Below are positions 1 to 5,619 of a DNA stretch of 6,238 bases, piece after piece; within the stretch, counting starts at the first letter, position 1, and the number at the start of each line of letters is the position of its first letter. The position numbers and the translations under genes are program-made. This DNA comes from an uncultured bacterium (GTDB lineage Bacteria > Bacillota_A > Clostridia > Oscillospirales > Oscillospiraceae). The stretch is taken from contig CAJMMY010000067.1 of the NCBI GenBank assembly GCA_905214605.1, forward strand, positions 1-6,238, given 5' to 3'. Under the pieces are notes generated by a model. That model did not search any database, had not been told where the DNA came from, and saw nothing but the letters and a program-made list of their open reading frames with translations.

Positions 1-80
1 TTCTCCCAGGTGACAAAGTCACGATTCAGATGTCTCCGTACGATCTGACCCGTGGCCGGATTACTTGGAGAAGTAAATAG
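1..80 (+). CDS. infA: translation initiation factor IF-1, 3' end (partial)
   Basis: The reading frame open from base 3 encodes the last 25 residues of IF-1 and ends at TAG (78-80). The C-terminal signature LPGDKVTIQMSPYDLTRGRI is followed by TWRSK, which is typical of the 72-residue Firmicutes protein, so about two thirds of the gene lies before the window. IF-1 is an OB-fold protein that binds the ribosomal A site of the 30S subunit during initiation, together with IF-2 and IF-3. The stop codon overlaps the AGGAGG ribosome binding site of rpmJ, so the two genes are co-transcribed and closely coupled. The infA-rpmJ-rpsM order is the standard Gram-positive arrangement. Confidence 0.95.
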   Translation, partial: LPGDKVTIQMSPYDLTRGRITWRSK

Positions 81-92
81 GAGGTTTAAGAA

Positions 93-206
93 ATGAAAGT
101 TAGACCGTCCGTAAAACCCATGTGCGAGAAATGCAAGATCATCAAGCGCAAGGGTAAGGTCATGGTTATCTGCGAAAACCCCAAGCATAAGCAGAGACAG
201 GGCTGA
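93..206 (+). CDS. rpmJ: 50S ribosomal protein L36
   Basis: This short gene encodes 37 residues beginning [20 protein letters not shown], the usual length for L36. It keeps the full zinc ribbon: Cys11, Cys14, Cys27 and His32, so this is the zinc-binding form and not the Cys-less paralogue used under zinc starvation. L36 is the smallest protein of the large subunit and helps organise 23S rRNA. The start is fixed by AGGAGG at 79-84, eight bases before the ATG and overlapping the infA stop codon. After its TGA there is an unusually long gap of 135 nt before rpsM, described separately. Confidence 0.97.
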   Translation: MKVRPSVKPMCEKCKIIKRKGKVMVICENPKHKQRQG

Positions 207-341
207 GCCATCCACAATACGGTCCTGAACACAATTCACCACAGCCGCACCGCAATCGGAGGCTCCCTCCGGCGGGATGAAGCCCCGTGCGCACAATAAA
301 AGGTGCGAACAAACAATCATTGAAAGGAATGATCAATTAGT
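207..341 (+). promoter_or_regulatory. structured intergenic leader before rpsM
   Basis: This is the longest gap inside the ribosomal operon. Its first 50 bases look unstructured. From 256 to 333 four potential hairpins follow one another: 256-272 (GGAGG/CCTCC core, loop CTC, extended by C-G and T-G pairs), 273-287 (CGGG/CCCG), 290-307 (CGCAC/GTGCG, A-rich loop) and 316-333 (ATCATT/AATGAT, loop GAAAGG). None is followed by a T-run, so they do not look like terminators. I found no convincing sigma-A promoter here. In E. coli S4 represses the alpha operon by binding a pseudoknot at the rpsM start. A similar role here is inference from position and structure only. Confidence 0.45.
316..333 (+). 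promoter_or_regulatory. rpsM ribosome binding site inside a hairpin loop
   Basis: ATCATT (316-321) and AATGAT (328-333) are perfect reverse complements. The six bases between them, GAAAGG, together with the following A are the only Shine-Dalgarno-like sequence before the rpsM ATG at 342. The linear spacing from AAAGGA to the ATG is about 13 nt, longer than the 8-10 nt of the other genes in this operon, and the sequence is weaker than their AGGAGG sites. Presentation in a loop, or occlusion by a repressor, could tune rpsM translation; this is inference. Confidence 0.45.
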
Positions 342-710
342 ATGGCACGTATAGCCGGCGTCGACCTGCCTAAAGACAAGAGAATCGAAATCGCTCTCAC
401 TTATGTCTACGGAATCGGCAGGACCAGCGCAACCAAGATTCTGGAGAAGACCGGAATCAACCCTGACATCCGCGTGAAAGACCTCACCGATGAGGATGAA
501 GCAAAGATCCGTGAATGCATCGATCACGATTACATTGTGGAAGGCGACCTGCGTCGTCAGACCGCTCTGGACATCAAACGTCTGACCGAGATCGGCTGCT
601 ACCGCGGCCTGCGTCACAGAAAGGGCCTGCCCTGCCGTGGCCAGAGAAGCAAGACGAATGCTCGTACTCGCAAGGGTCCGAAACGCACCGTCGCAAATAA
701 GAAGAAGTAA
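342..710 (+). CDS. rpsM: 30S ribosomal protein S13
   Basis: The 122-residue product begins [20 protein letters not shown] and has the normal length. It shows the helix-two-turn-helix rRNA-binding motif around GIGRTSA (residues 24-30) and the conserved basic C-terminal tail with [20 protein letters not shown] (residues 87-106). It ends in a lysine-rich extension that reaches toward the P-site tRNA. S13 sits in the head of the 30S subunit and forms intersubunit bridges with L5. Cys98 replaces the valine I expect in many homologues, a harmless-looking variation. It is the first gene of the classical alpha operon order rpsM-rpsK-rpsD-rpoA-rplQ. Fifteen bases separate it from rpsK. Confidence 0.98.
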   Translation: MARIAGVDLPKDKRIEIALTYVYGIGRTSATKILEKTGINPDIRVKDLTDEDEAKIRECIDHDYIVEGDLRRQTALDIKRLTEIGCYRGLRHRKGLPCRGQRSKTNARTRKGPKRTVANKKK

Positions 711-725
711 GGAGGGATATGAATT

Positions 726-1130
726 ATGGCAACTCAGGCAAGCGCTAAAAAAAAAGTGAGACCCCGCCGTAAAGAGCGGAAGAACATTGAAAAAGGTCAG
801 GTTCATATCAGCTCCTCTTTCAACAACACCATGGTGACCATCACCGATACCCACGGCAATGCAATTTCCTGGGCATCTTCCGGTGAGATGGGCTTCCGTG
901 GCAGCAGAAAGTCCACTCCTTTTGCTGCTCAGACCGCTGCAGAGACTGCAGCTAAGGCAGCTATGGATCATGGCCTGAAGACCGTTGAAGTGTTTGTCAA
1001 AGGTCCCGGTCAAGGACGTGAGGCAGCAATCCGTGCTCTGCAGACCGCAGGTCTGGAAGTTACGATGATTAAGGACGTCACCCCCATTCCTCACAATGGC
1101 TGCCGTCCTCCCAAACGCCGCCGCGTCTGA
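726..1130 (+). CDS. rpsK: 30S ribosomal protein S11
   Basis: The 134-residue product has the family's Lys/Arg-rich N-terminal tail (residues 8-19), the core [20 protein letters not shown] (residues 21-40), the conserved [15 protein letters not shown] (residues 91-105), and the C-terminal signature [20 protein letters not shown] (residues 115-134). S11 lies on the 30S platform near the mRNA exit region and contacts S18, S21 and 16S rRNA. GGAGG at 711-715 directly follows the rpsM stop and sits 10 nt from this ATG. An ATG at 719 is too close to that site and is out of frame. Length and sequence are normal for the family. Confidence 0.98.
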   Translation: MATQASAKKKVRPRRKERKNIEKGQVHISSSFNNTMVTITDTHGNAISWASSGEMGFRGSRKSTPFAAQTAAETAAKAAMDHGLKTVEVFVKGPGQGREAAIRALQTAGLEVTMIKDVTPIPHNGCRPPKRRRV

Positions 1131-1153
1131 TCTTGGGAAGGAGGAAATAGACT

Positions 1154-1765
1154 ATGGCTAGAAATATGCAGCCCATTGTCAAGCGTTGCAGAGCGCTGGG
1201 CATTTCCCCTGCGGTGATGGGCTATACCGAAAAATCCAAACTGAATTCCAATAAGCGGAACCCCGGTGCCAAAAAACGGACCAAAAAGAGCGAGTACGCT
1301 AACCAGCTGAATGAGAAGCAGAAAGTGAAGTTCATCTACGGCATCCAGGAGAAGCAGTTCCGTGCATATTACGAGAAGGCAGAAAAGGCTCCCGGAATCA
1401 CCGGTGAAGTTCTGCTGACCACCATCGAGCGTCGTCTCGATAACGTGATTTATCGCCTGGGCCTGGCTAAGACCAGACGGGAAGCTCGTGAGCTGGTGTC
1501 TCACGGTCACTTCACTGTCAACGGCAGCGTTGTGAACATTCCTTCCTTCCTGGTGAAGCCCGGCATGGTCATCGGCGTGAAAGAATCCAGCAGAAGCATT
1601 GAGCGCATCAAGGGCTTCATGGAGGAAGACGCTTTCCGTGGCCTGCCCAAATGGCTGACCTACGACGCAAAGAAGGGCGAAGGCACTGTTGTGGCTATGC
1701 CCGCAAGAGACGACATCGATTATGAGGTTGCTGAACACATGATCGTCGAGTTGTACTCCAAGTAA
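1154..1765 (+). CDS. rpsD: 30S ribosomal protein S4, zinc-less (C-) form
   Basis: The 203-residue product has the S4 N-terminal domain (about 1-92) and the S4 RNA-binding domain (about 93-156), including RRLDNVIYRLGLAKTRREAR and the VNGSVVNIPS turn. S4 is a primary 16S rRNA binder that nucleates 30S assembly and helps decoding fidelity. In many bacteria it also represses its own operon. The N-terminus lacks the four-Cys zinc site of the C+ form: Cys12 is the only cysteine, and the region of residues 13-47 is a Lys/Asn-rich linker. Such C- forms are known in Clostridia. AAGGAGGAAA precedes the ATG closely. Its place inside the alpha operon matches E. coli and many Clostridia, unlike B. subtilis, where rpsD is separate. 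Confidence 0.97.
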   Translation: MARNMQPIVKRCRALGISPAVMGYTEKSKLNSNKRNPGAKKRTKKSEYANQLNEKQKVKFIYGIQEKQFRAYYEKAEKAPGITGEVLLTTIERRLDNVIYRLGLAKTRREARELVSHGHFTVNGSVVNIPSFLVKPGMVIGVKESSRSIERIKGFMEEDAFRGLPKWLTYDAKKGEGTVVAMPARDDIDYEVAEHMIVELYSK

Positions 1766-1801
1766 TCCCCAGACCCTCAGAATTGGTAAGCTGAAAACCA
1801 C

Positions 1802-1813
1802 GTGCTACGGCAC
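1802..1813 (+). promoter_or_regulatory. small UACG-tetraloop hairpin between rpsD and rpoA
   Basis: GTGC (1802-1805) and GCAC (1810-1813) enclose TACG. In RNA this is C(UACG)G, one of the exceptionally stable UNCG tetraloops. The stem has only four pairs and no T-run follows, so it is not a terminator. It lies in the 77-nt gap between rpsD and rpoA, 11 nt before the AAGGAGG of rpoA. It could act as an mRNA stability or processing element; no function can be read from the sequence. Confidence 0.35.
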
Positions 1814-1842
1814 ATAAATCGAATAAGGAGGGTTAAGTCTAT

Positions 1843-2793
1843 ATGATCGAAATAGAGAAGCCGCGTATTGTATGCCTCGAGACGCCCACAGACGATTCTT
1901 ATGGAAAGTATATCATTGAACCTCTGGAGCGTGGATATGGTACGACTCTCGGAAACTCGTTGAGAAGAGTTCTGCTCTCCTCTCTGCCCGGTACCGCTGT
2001 TACCAGCATCAAAATTGCCGGCGTCCAGCATGAATTTTCCACCATTCCCGGTGTGAAAGAAGATGTGACGGAAATCGTCCTGAATGTGAAGAGCATCATT
2101 GCTCGTCTGCATACCCAGGGCCCCAAAACCGTGTACATCGATGCAAACGGCGAAGGCGAAGTGACTGCCGGTGACATCAAGGCCGACGGTGAGGTAGAGG
2201 TCCTGAATCCGGATCTGCACATTGCAACGTTGGGTGCAGGCGCATCTTTGAGCATGGAGCTGACCATTGGTCACGGCCGTGGTTACGTGCCCGCTGCAAA
2301 GAACAAAACGCCCCAGATGCCCATCGGAACGATTCCTGTTGACTCCATCTATACGCCGGTTCTCAAAGTCAACTACACGGTGGAAAATACCCGTGTGGGT
2401 AACCAGACTGACTTTGACAAACTGACCATCGAAGTCTGGACAGACAAGACCATTACCGCCAGAAACGCTCTGTCTCTCGGCGCAAAGATTCTGGTCGATC
2501 ACTTTACAATTTTCACAGACCTCTCCGAAACAGTTGGTGGCACAAGCACCGTTGTCGAAAAGGTGGAAACCCCGAAAGACAAGCTGCTTGACATGACGAT
2601 TGAGGAGTTGGATCTCTCTGTGCGCAGCTTTAACTGCCTGAAGAGAGCAAACATCAACACTGTTGAGGATCTGATCAACAAGACGCAAGACGAGATGATC
2701 AAGGTCCGTAACCTCGGCAGAAAGAGTCTGGAAGAGGTTGAGCACAAGCTGGCTCAGCTGGGACTGTCTCTGGCGAGCGACGATAATCAGTAA
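1843..2793 (+). CDS. rpoA: DNA-directed RNA polymerase subunit alpha
   Basis: The 316-residue product has the normal length. The N-terminal dimerisation/assembly domain covers about residues 1-228 and includes [20 protein letters not shown] (28-47), which holds the dimer interface and the contacts to beta. After a short linker, the C-terminal domain (about 247-311) contains [19 protein letters not shown] and [13 protein letters not shown]. By alignment from memory with E. coli, Arg261, Asn264, Gly292, Lys294 and Ser295 match R265, N268, G296, K298 and S299, the residues that bind UP-element DNA and activators. AAGGAGG at 1825-1831 supports the ATG. Co-transcription with S13, S11, S4 and L17 links polymerase supply to ribosome synthesis. 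Confidence 0.98.
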   Translation: MIEIEKPRIVCLETPTDDSYGKYIIEPLERGYGTTLGNSLRRVLLSSLPGTAVTSIKIAGVQHEFSTIPGVKEDVTEIVLNVKSIIARLHTQGPKTVYIDANGEGEVTAGDIKADGEVEVLNPDLHIATLGAGASLSMELTIGHGRGYVPAAKNKTPQMPIGTIPVDSIYTPVLKVNYTVENTRVGNQTDFDKLTIEVWTDKTITARNALSLGAKILVDHFTIFTDLSETVGGTSTVVEKVETPKDKLLDMTIEELDLSVRSFNCLKRANINTVEDLINKTQDEMIKVRNLGRKSLEEVEHKLAQLGLSLASDDNQ

Positions 2794-2827
2794 GGTACGG
2801 CTTCGTACCATTCAACCTTAGGAGGTT
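2794..2827 (+). promoter_or_regulatory. two adjacent hairpins between rpoA and rplQ
   Basis: Directly after the rpoA TAA, GGTACG (2794-2799) and CGTACC (2804-2809) form a perfect 6-bp stem with loop GCTT. A second stem, AACCT (2814-2818) with AGGTT (2823-2827) and loop TAGG, overlaps the AGGAGG ribosome binding site of rplQ at 2820-2825. No T-run follows, so neither is a terminator. They may mark an RNA processing or translation-tuning site that sets L17 apart from alpha. The first stem is clear in the sequence; the function is inference. Confidence 0.4.
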
Positions 2828-2833
2828 AGTAAT

Positions 2834-3175
2834 ATGCCCGGTACTAGAAAACTCGGCAAGACCACCGATCAGCGTATGGCAATGCTCCGTCAGCAGGTCA
2901 CGGACTTCCTGGACAACGGCCGCATGGAGACCACTGTCACTCGCGCGAAAGAGATCGCACCTCTTGCAGAGAAAATGATTACCCTGGGTAAGAAGAAAGA
3001 TCTGGTATCTTACCGCCAGGCCCTGTCCTTCATTACCCGCGAAGACGTTGCAAAGAAGGTATTTGACGAGATCGCTCCCAAATACGCTGAGCGCAACGGC
3101 GGTTACACCCGCATCACCCGCGTTGGCGCACGTCGCGGCGACGCAGCTGAAGTGGCTGTCATCGAACTGGTGTAA
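2834..3175 (+). CDS. rplQ: 50S ribosomal protein L17
   Basis: The 113-residue product begins [20 protein letters not shown] and has the short bacterial L17 length. The conserved [12 protein letters not shown] segment (residues 30-41) and the C-terminal [20 protein letters not shown] block (residues 89-108) are both present. L17 binds 23S rRNA near the peptide exit tunnel. AGGAGG at 2820-2825 lies eight bases before the ATG. This is the last gene of the alpha operon: an intrinsic terminator starts 15 bases after its stop. The ecfA/ecfT/truA genes that often follow rplQ in Firmicutes are not found here. Confidence 0.98.
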   Translation: MPGTRKLGKTTDQRMAMLRQQVTDFLDNGRMETTVTRAKEIAPLAEKMITLGKKKDLVSYRQALSFITREDVAKKVFDEIAPKYAERNGGYTRITRVGARRGDAAEVAVIELV

Positions 3176-3189
3176 TTGAATCAGTTTTC

Positions 3190-3227
3190 AAACGCCCGCA
3201 GTTTTTGCTGCGGGCGTTTTTCTATTT
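3190..3227 (+). terminator. intrinsic terminator of the ribosomal operon
   Basis: AAACGCCCGCAG (3190-3201) pairs perfectly with CTGCGGGCGTTT (3208-3219) around a TTTTTG loop, and the tail reads TTTTTCTATTT. This is a 12-bp, GC-rich stem with a U-tract, a textbook Rho-independent terminator. It begins 15 bases after the rplQ stop and separates the ribosomal operon from the following unit, which has its own promoter. Confidence 0.95.
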
Positions 3228-3246
3228 CCGAAGACGGGCGGAGCAC

Positions 3247-3275
3247 TTGCCAGTGGTGCTGGAATTTGGTATACT
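3247..3275 (+). promoter_or_regulatory. sigma-A promoter for the DUF6054-like gene
   Basis: TTGCCA (3247-3252) and TATACT (3270-3275) are separated by exactly 17 bases, and TGG directly before the -10 adds a TGn extended -10 element. Transcription would start near 3282, about 25 nt before the ATG at 3307, with AAGGGAG at 3291-3297 as the ribosome binding site. The boxes are close to the vegetative consensus, so constitutive expression is likely. Confidence 0.75.
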
Positions 3276-3306
3276 GAACACAGCAAATGGAAGGGAGTGA
3301 ATCTTC

Positions 3307-3630
3307 ATGGCAAAATGGGAAAAACAACTGAACGGTGATTTTGACAACATTCTGCAGCGCATTGAGCAGGGAATTTTGCGGGGGAGCATCAGCGCGTCCT
3401 TAGAGGCGTCCAGCGATTTCCGTCAAGGAACGGCGCGGTGCAGCGTCCGGGTGTTTGAGCGGTTCAGCTATATGGGCGGAAACCGATTGAGCATGTCCGT
3501 AACGCTGTTTCAGAATGACGGCCCCATTTGCATGAGCGCCGTGACAGCCGGGGGCAGTCAGGGTGTGTTCCTCAAGGTGAATACCTGGGGAGAAGATGCA
3601 TTTCTGGAGAAACTGAAAGAATTGATTTAA
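3307..3630 (+). CDS. small conserved protein, DUF6054-like
   Basis: The product has 107 residues, with no signal peptide and no membrane segment, so it is probably cytosolic. An N-terminal amphipathic stretch, KQLNGDFDNILQRIEQGIL, is followed by a run suggesting beta structure (SISASLEAS, GTARCSVRVFERF, GNRLSMSVTLFQ, ICMSAVTAGG, GVFLKVNTWG) and a C-terminal helix. This layout and the GGSQGVF.KVNTWGE block resemble what I remember of DUF6054, a family of about 110 residues common in gut Clostridia; no function is known to me. AAGGGAG at 3291-3297 supports the start. It is the first gene of a two-gene unit with its own promoter, 23 nt ahead of the next gene. The family name rests on memory, not on a search. 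Confidence 0.6.
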   Translation: MAKWEKQLNGDFDNILQRIEQGILRGSISASLEASSDFRQGTARCSVRVFERFSYMGGNRLSMSVTLFQNDGPICMSAVTAGGSQGVFLKVNTWGEDAFLEKLKELI

Positions 3631-3639
3631 TACCGTTTG

Positions 3640-3656
3640 AGGAGAAAATGAGCATG
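3640..3656 (+). promoter_or_regulatory. ribosome binding site that decides the next start
   Basis: AGGAG at 3640-3644 is followed by two in-frame ATG codons, at 3648 and 3654. The first is only 3 nt from the site and the second is 9 nt away, so 3654 is the better start. Using 3648 would add only Met-Ser to the N-terminus. Confidence 0.6.
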
Positions 3657-4340
3657 GAAAAGGATTTGTATGTGGGCTCTCTGAGCCGGTACTATACCCA
3701 GAACTGGTTTGAGGATTTGGAGCCTGCGGATTCGGATTTGACGCCGGCGGAAATTCAGGAGATTACCTCCGGTTGGCGGGACAGCGTCATGCAGGCCATT
3801 CAGTCCACCGTTGGAAAACGGAAGGGCTGGGAAGAACGTCTGGACGGACCGTTCCGTTTGGCAAAGCTGGAGGAACCGGCAGTGGATGCATTGCTGCTGT
3901 ATGCCGCGGCAAAGATGTATAACGAGCCCTACCCCGGCCGCCTGCCCTTGGATTGGAACCCGGACGATGAACCTTTGATTCAGCGGGCGAAGGCCGATGA
4001 GCAGGCCAACTGGTCTCTGTTCCGGAATGCGGAATGGTGGCTGCCGGTGGAACAGCCGCTGCTGTTTCAAGGAGAAACACCCACGGGGGATATGATTACC
4101 CTCTCCACCGCAGGCGCTTTGATGTTGGAGCTGCTGCGGCTGAACGAATTGGGCTGGAAGGCCGACGAGGCAGCTGTGCTCAGTTGGTCGGAACGGAAAG
4201 TGGACCGGAATGAGGAAGGCTATTCCACGGTTTCCTTGGCGCGGAATGCTTACTCCAACCTCTGGCAGAGCGCAAAATTCGCGCTGCAGAACAATCTGCC
4301 CATTGTCTTGGAACGGGATACGGACGAAGAAACCGAATAA
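3654..4340 (+). CDS. uncharacterised protein, 228 residues
   Basis: I do not recognise this protein with certainty. It begins MEKDLYVGSLSRYYTQNWFE and is acidic, soluble and rich in Trp, with no signal peptide or membrane span. The visible parts are an N-terminal YVGSLSRYYTxxW segment, a helical section about residues 29-55 (LTPAEIQEITSGWRDSVMQA), an Ala/Leu-rich helix (VDALLLYAAAKMY), a central WxPDDE-PLIQRAKADE stretch, and a C-terminal half ending in the acidic DTDEETE tail. The N-terminal pattern makes me suspect a small family shared among Oscillospiraceae, without known function. The frame stays open upstream to 3528, but that part overlaps the previous gene and has no ribosome binding site. 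It is the second gene of the unit and ends at a shared terminator. Confidence 0.85.
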   Translation: MEKDLYVGSLSRYYTQNWFEDLEPADSDLTPAEIQEITSGWRDSVMQAIQSTVGKRKGWEERLDGPFRLAKLEEPAVDALLLYAAAKMYNEPYPGRLPLDWNPDDEPLIQRAKADEQANWSLFRNAEWWLPVEQPLLFQGETPTGDMITLSTAGALMLELLRLNELGWKADEAAVLSWSERKVDRNEEGYSTVSLARNAYSNLWQSAKFALQNNLPIVLERDTDEETE

Positions 4341-4344
4341 AAAC

Positions 4345-4380
4345 AAACTGCCATCTTTTTTGCGGAAGATGGCAGTTTTT
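4345..4380. terminator. bidirectional intrinsic terminator
   Basis: AAACTGCCATCTT (4345-4357) pairs with AAGATGGCAGTTT (4366-4378) over 13 perfect pairs with an 8-base loop. On the + strand it is followed by TT after the AGTTT arm, giving AGTTTTT. On the - strand the arm runs on as GTTTGTTTTTATT. It therefore serves both the unknown + strand gene ending at 4340 and spoVAC, which ends at 4387 on the - strand. Confidence 0.9.
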
Positions 4381-4386
4381 GCATGA

Positions 4387-4845
4387 TTAGGATAACAGGG
4401 AAAGAAGAAACAAGAGCAGCCCGTATACCGCGCTGGCGGCGGTGCCGTAGACGATGACCGGACCGGCAATCACAAAGGTTTTGGCAGCCAAACCCATAGC
4501 GCCTTCCATTTTGAATTCAATGGTGGGCGAGGTGACGGCGTTGGAAAACCCGGTGATGGGCACCAATGTGCCGGCTCCGGCGAATCGGGCAATTCGGTCA
4601 TAGACACCCAAACCGGTCATCAGTGCCCCCAGAAAGACCATGGTAACGGATGTGGCGGTACCGGCATCGGCTTTGGAAAGCCCCCAGAGAGTAAACAGAT
4701 TCAAAAAGATTTGTCCGATGGAGCAGATTGCGCCGCCCACCAGAAAGGCATTCCGGCAATTTTTGCCAATGGGGGAGGGCGGAGCGAGGCGGTTTACCAT
4801 TTGCTGATAGCGCTCCGGTGTGGTTGTGTTCAAATTCCATTTCAT
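4387..4845 (-). CDS. spoVAC: stage V sporulation protein AC (SpoVAC)
   Basis: The 152-residue product has the normal SpoVAC length. It shows the family features TPERYQQMVNRLAPPSPIGK near the N-terminus, FLVGGAICSIGQ (34-45), AGTATSVTMVFLGALMTGLG (61-80), VYDRIARFAGAGTLVPITGF (81-100), the SPTIEFKMEG segment and AGPVIVYGT (127-135). Four hydrophobic stretches, about 33-54, 62-80, 89-106 and 121-150, indicate an inner-membrane protein. SpoVAC is the pore-like part of the SpoVA complex that moves dipicolinic acid into the forespore and out during germination. GGAGGA (4853-4858) lies seven bases before the ATG. Oddly, spoVAD and spoVAE, its usual co-transcribed partners, do not follow: a terminator comes right after. 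The Shine-Dalgarno site lies inside a hairpin, described separately. No clear sigma-G promoter was seen. Confidence 0.93.
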   Translation of the reverse strand: MKWNLNTTTPERYQQMVNRLAPPSPIGKNCRNAFLVGGAICSIGQIFLNLFTLWGLSKADAGTATSVTMVFLGALMTGLGVYDRIARFAGAGTLVPITGFSNAVTSPTIEFKMEGAMGLAAKTFVIAGPVIVYGTAASAVYGLLLFLLSLLS

Positions 4846-4882
4846 AAAAAATTCCTCCGGGGATAGTTTGCCCCGAAGGAAT
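4845..4882 (-). terminator. terminator hairpin that contains the spoVAC ribosome binding site
   Basis: Read on the - strand, ATTCCTTCGGGG (4882-4871) pairs with CCCCGGAGGAAT (4862-4851) over 12 pairs including one G-T wobble, with an 8-base loop, and is followed by TTTTTT. It starts 16 bases after the stop of the DUF1796-type gene, so it fits as an intrinsic terminator of that unit. The 3' arm contains GGAGGA (4858-4853), the Shine-Dalgarno site of spoVAC. The last T of the tract, after one A, is part of the spoVAC ATG. Any read-through RNA would have this site paired. Confidence 0.75.
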
Positions 4883-4898
4883 GGTATGTATGCGGAAT

Positions 4899-5609
4899 TT
4901 ACCGATGAAACAGCTTTTCCAGAAGCCCTTTCGGCTCCCGATAATTTTTTGCAGCATCGGACAGATGCACATGGCGCAGCGCTGCCTGCCAGCAGGGAGA
5001 ATTACCCTGCCATGCCAGCGGATTTCCCGATTCCGCATCTCCCTCCGGGTGAACGTCTCGGAACGCAATTTCCAACAGCTTACCGTCATTCATGGCGGTA
5101 ACTGTGGGAAAATCCCTATCGGTATCCCGAATATTCATCAGATAACAGGTCAAATGTGGATAAATGGTTTGAAATTCCCGGCGGAAGTTCTCCAGAGATT
5201 CCGGACTATCCGGACGGTTGCACACAATCAGCACGTGTTTTGCCTGCTGCAAAATGCCGTCGATGCGCTCTGCCCGGCGGAGCATGGTTTTCCGCATAGC
5301 CTTCTGTCCGGCGGAAAGGGATTTTTTCACCGGGAAATGGTGAATGGACGTGATGTTATTTTTCGTGTCCACCACCCGACGATTTTTTCCGTGGGTTTGG
5401 GGCTCTTCTTCAATTTCCGTGAAGAAATCTTCATACTTTGTGGCGAAAATGTGGAGAAAAGCAGACAAGGGGTACAGCTCCATCCAATCCATGGGCGCCG
5501 AGGTGAACCGGAGACCGGCAGCCTTGATTTGCTGCGCCGGGCGGCAAGCCGGTCCGGCAGAGAGGACAAGGTCCATGGGAATGGCATCGAGAAAGTTCAG
5601 TTCTTCCAT
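4899..5609 (-). CDS. DUF1796-type putative papain-like cysteine peptidase
   Basis: The 236-residue product resembles the DUF1796 family of putative cysteine peptidases. The N-terminal block LVLSAGPACRPAQQIKAAGL (residues 14-33) carries Cys22, the likely nucleophile. APMDWM (38-43) matches the usual PFDW motif. SIHHFP (88-93) offers His90/His91 where the family has its conserved His-x-Phe. A middle section, HVLIVCNRPDSPESLENFRR (125-144), matches the typical predicted strand plus helix. Peptidase activity is a fold-based prediction for the family, and I know of no substrate. No signal peptide is visible. Start: AAGGAG at 5615-5620 lies five bases before this ATG, while a TTG further up (5660) would overlap the preceding gene. 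Only 10 bases separate it from that gene, so the two are co-transcribed. Confidence 0.72.
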   Translation of the reverse strand: MEELNFLDAIPMDLVLSAGPACRPAQQIKAAGLRFTSAPMDWMELYPLSAFLHIFATKYEDFFTEIEEEPQTHGKNRRVVDTKNNITSIHHFPVKKSLSAGQKAMRKTMLRRAERIDGILQQAKHVLIVCNRPDSPESLENFRREFQTIYPHLTCYLMNIRDTDRDFPTVTAMNDGKLLEIAFRDVHPEGDAESGNPLAWQGNSPCWQAALRHVHLSDAAKNYREPKGLLEKLFHR

Positions 5610-5619
5610 GTATTCTCCT

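Noticed and set aside
333..1801. Open frames on the - strand opposite rpsM/rpsK and rpsD (253 and 236 codons)
   Set aside because: They are shadows of highly conserved ribosomal genes that show no frameshifts.
1783..1818. Internal promoter before rpoA (TTGGTA ... CATAAA)
   Set aside because: The spacing is about 24 bases, too long for sigma-A.
1777..2811. Long open frame of 344 codons on the - strand, opposite rpoA
   Set aside because: It lies fully over rpoA, whose sequence is clearly conserved; it has no recognisable domain, is Cys/His/Arg rich in the way of antisense frames, and lacks a clear ribosome binding site.
3528..3653. Upstream extension of the 228-residue protein
   Set aside because: The added 40 residues overlap the preceding gene in another frame and lack a ribosome binding site; AGGAG sits correctly only for the ATG at 3654 (or less well 3648).
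4882..4920. Sigma-G or sigma-F promoter for spoVAC
   Set aside because: Only a CATACCA resembling the sigma-G -10 was found; no TGAATA-like -35 at 15-18 bases and no sigma-F -10 pattern. Not strong enough to annotate.
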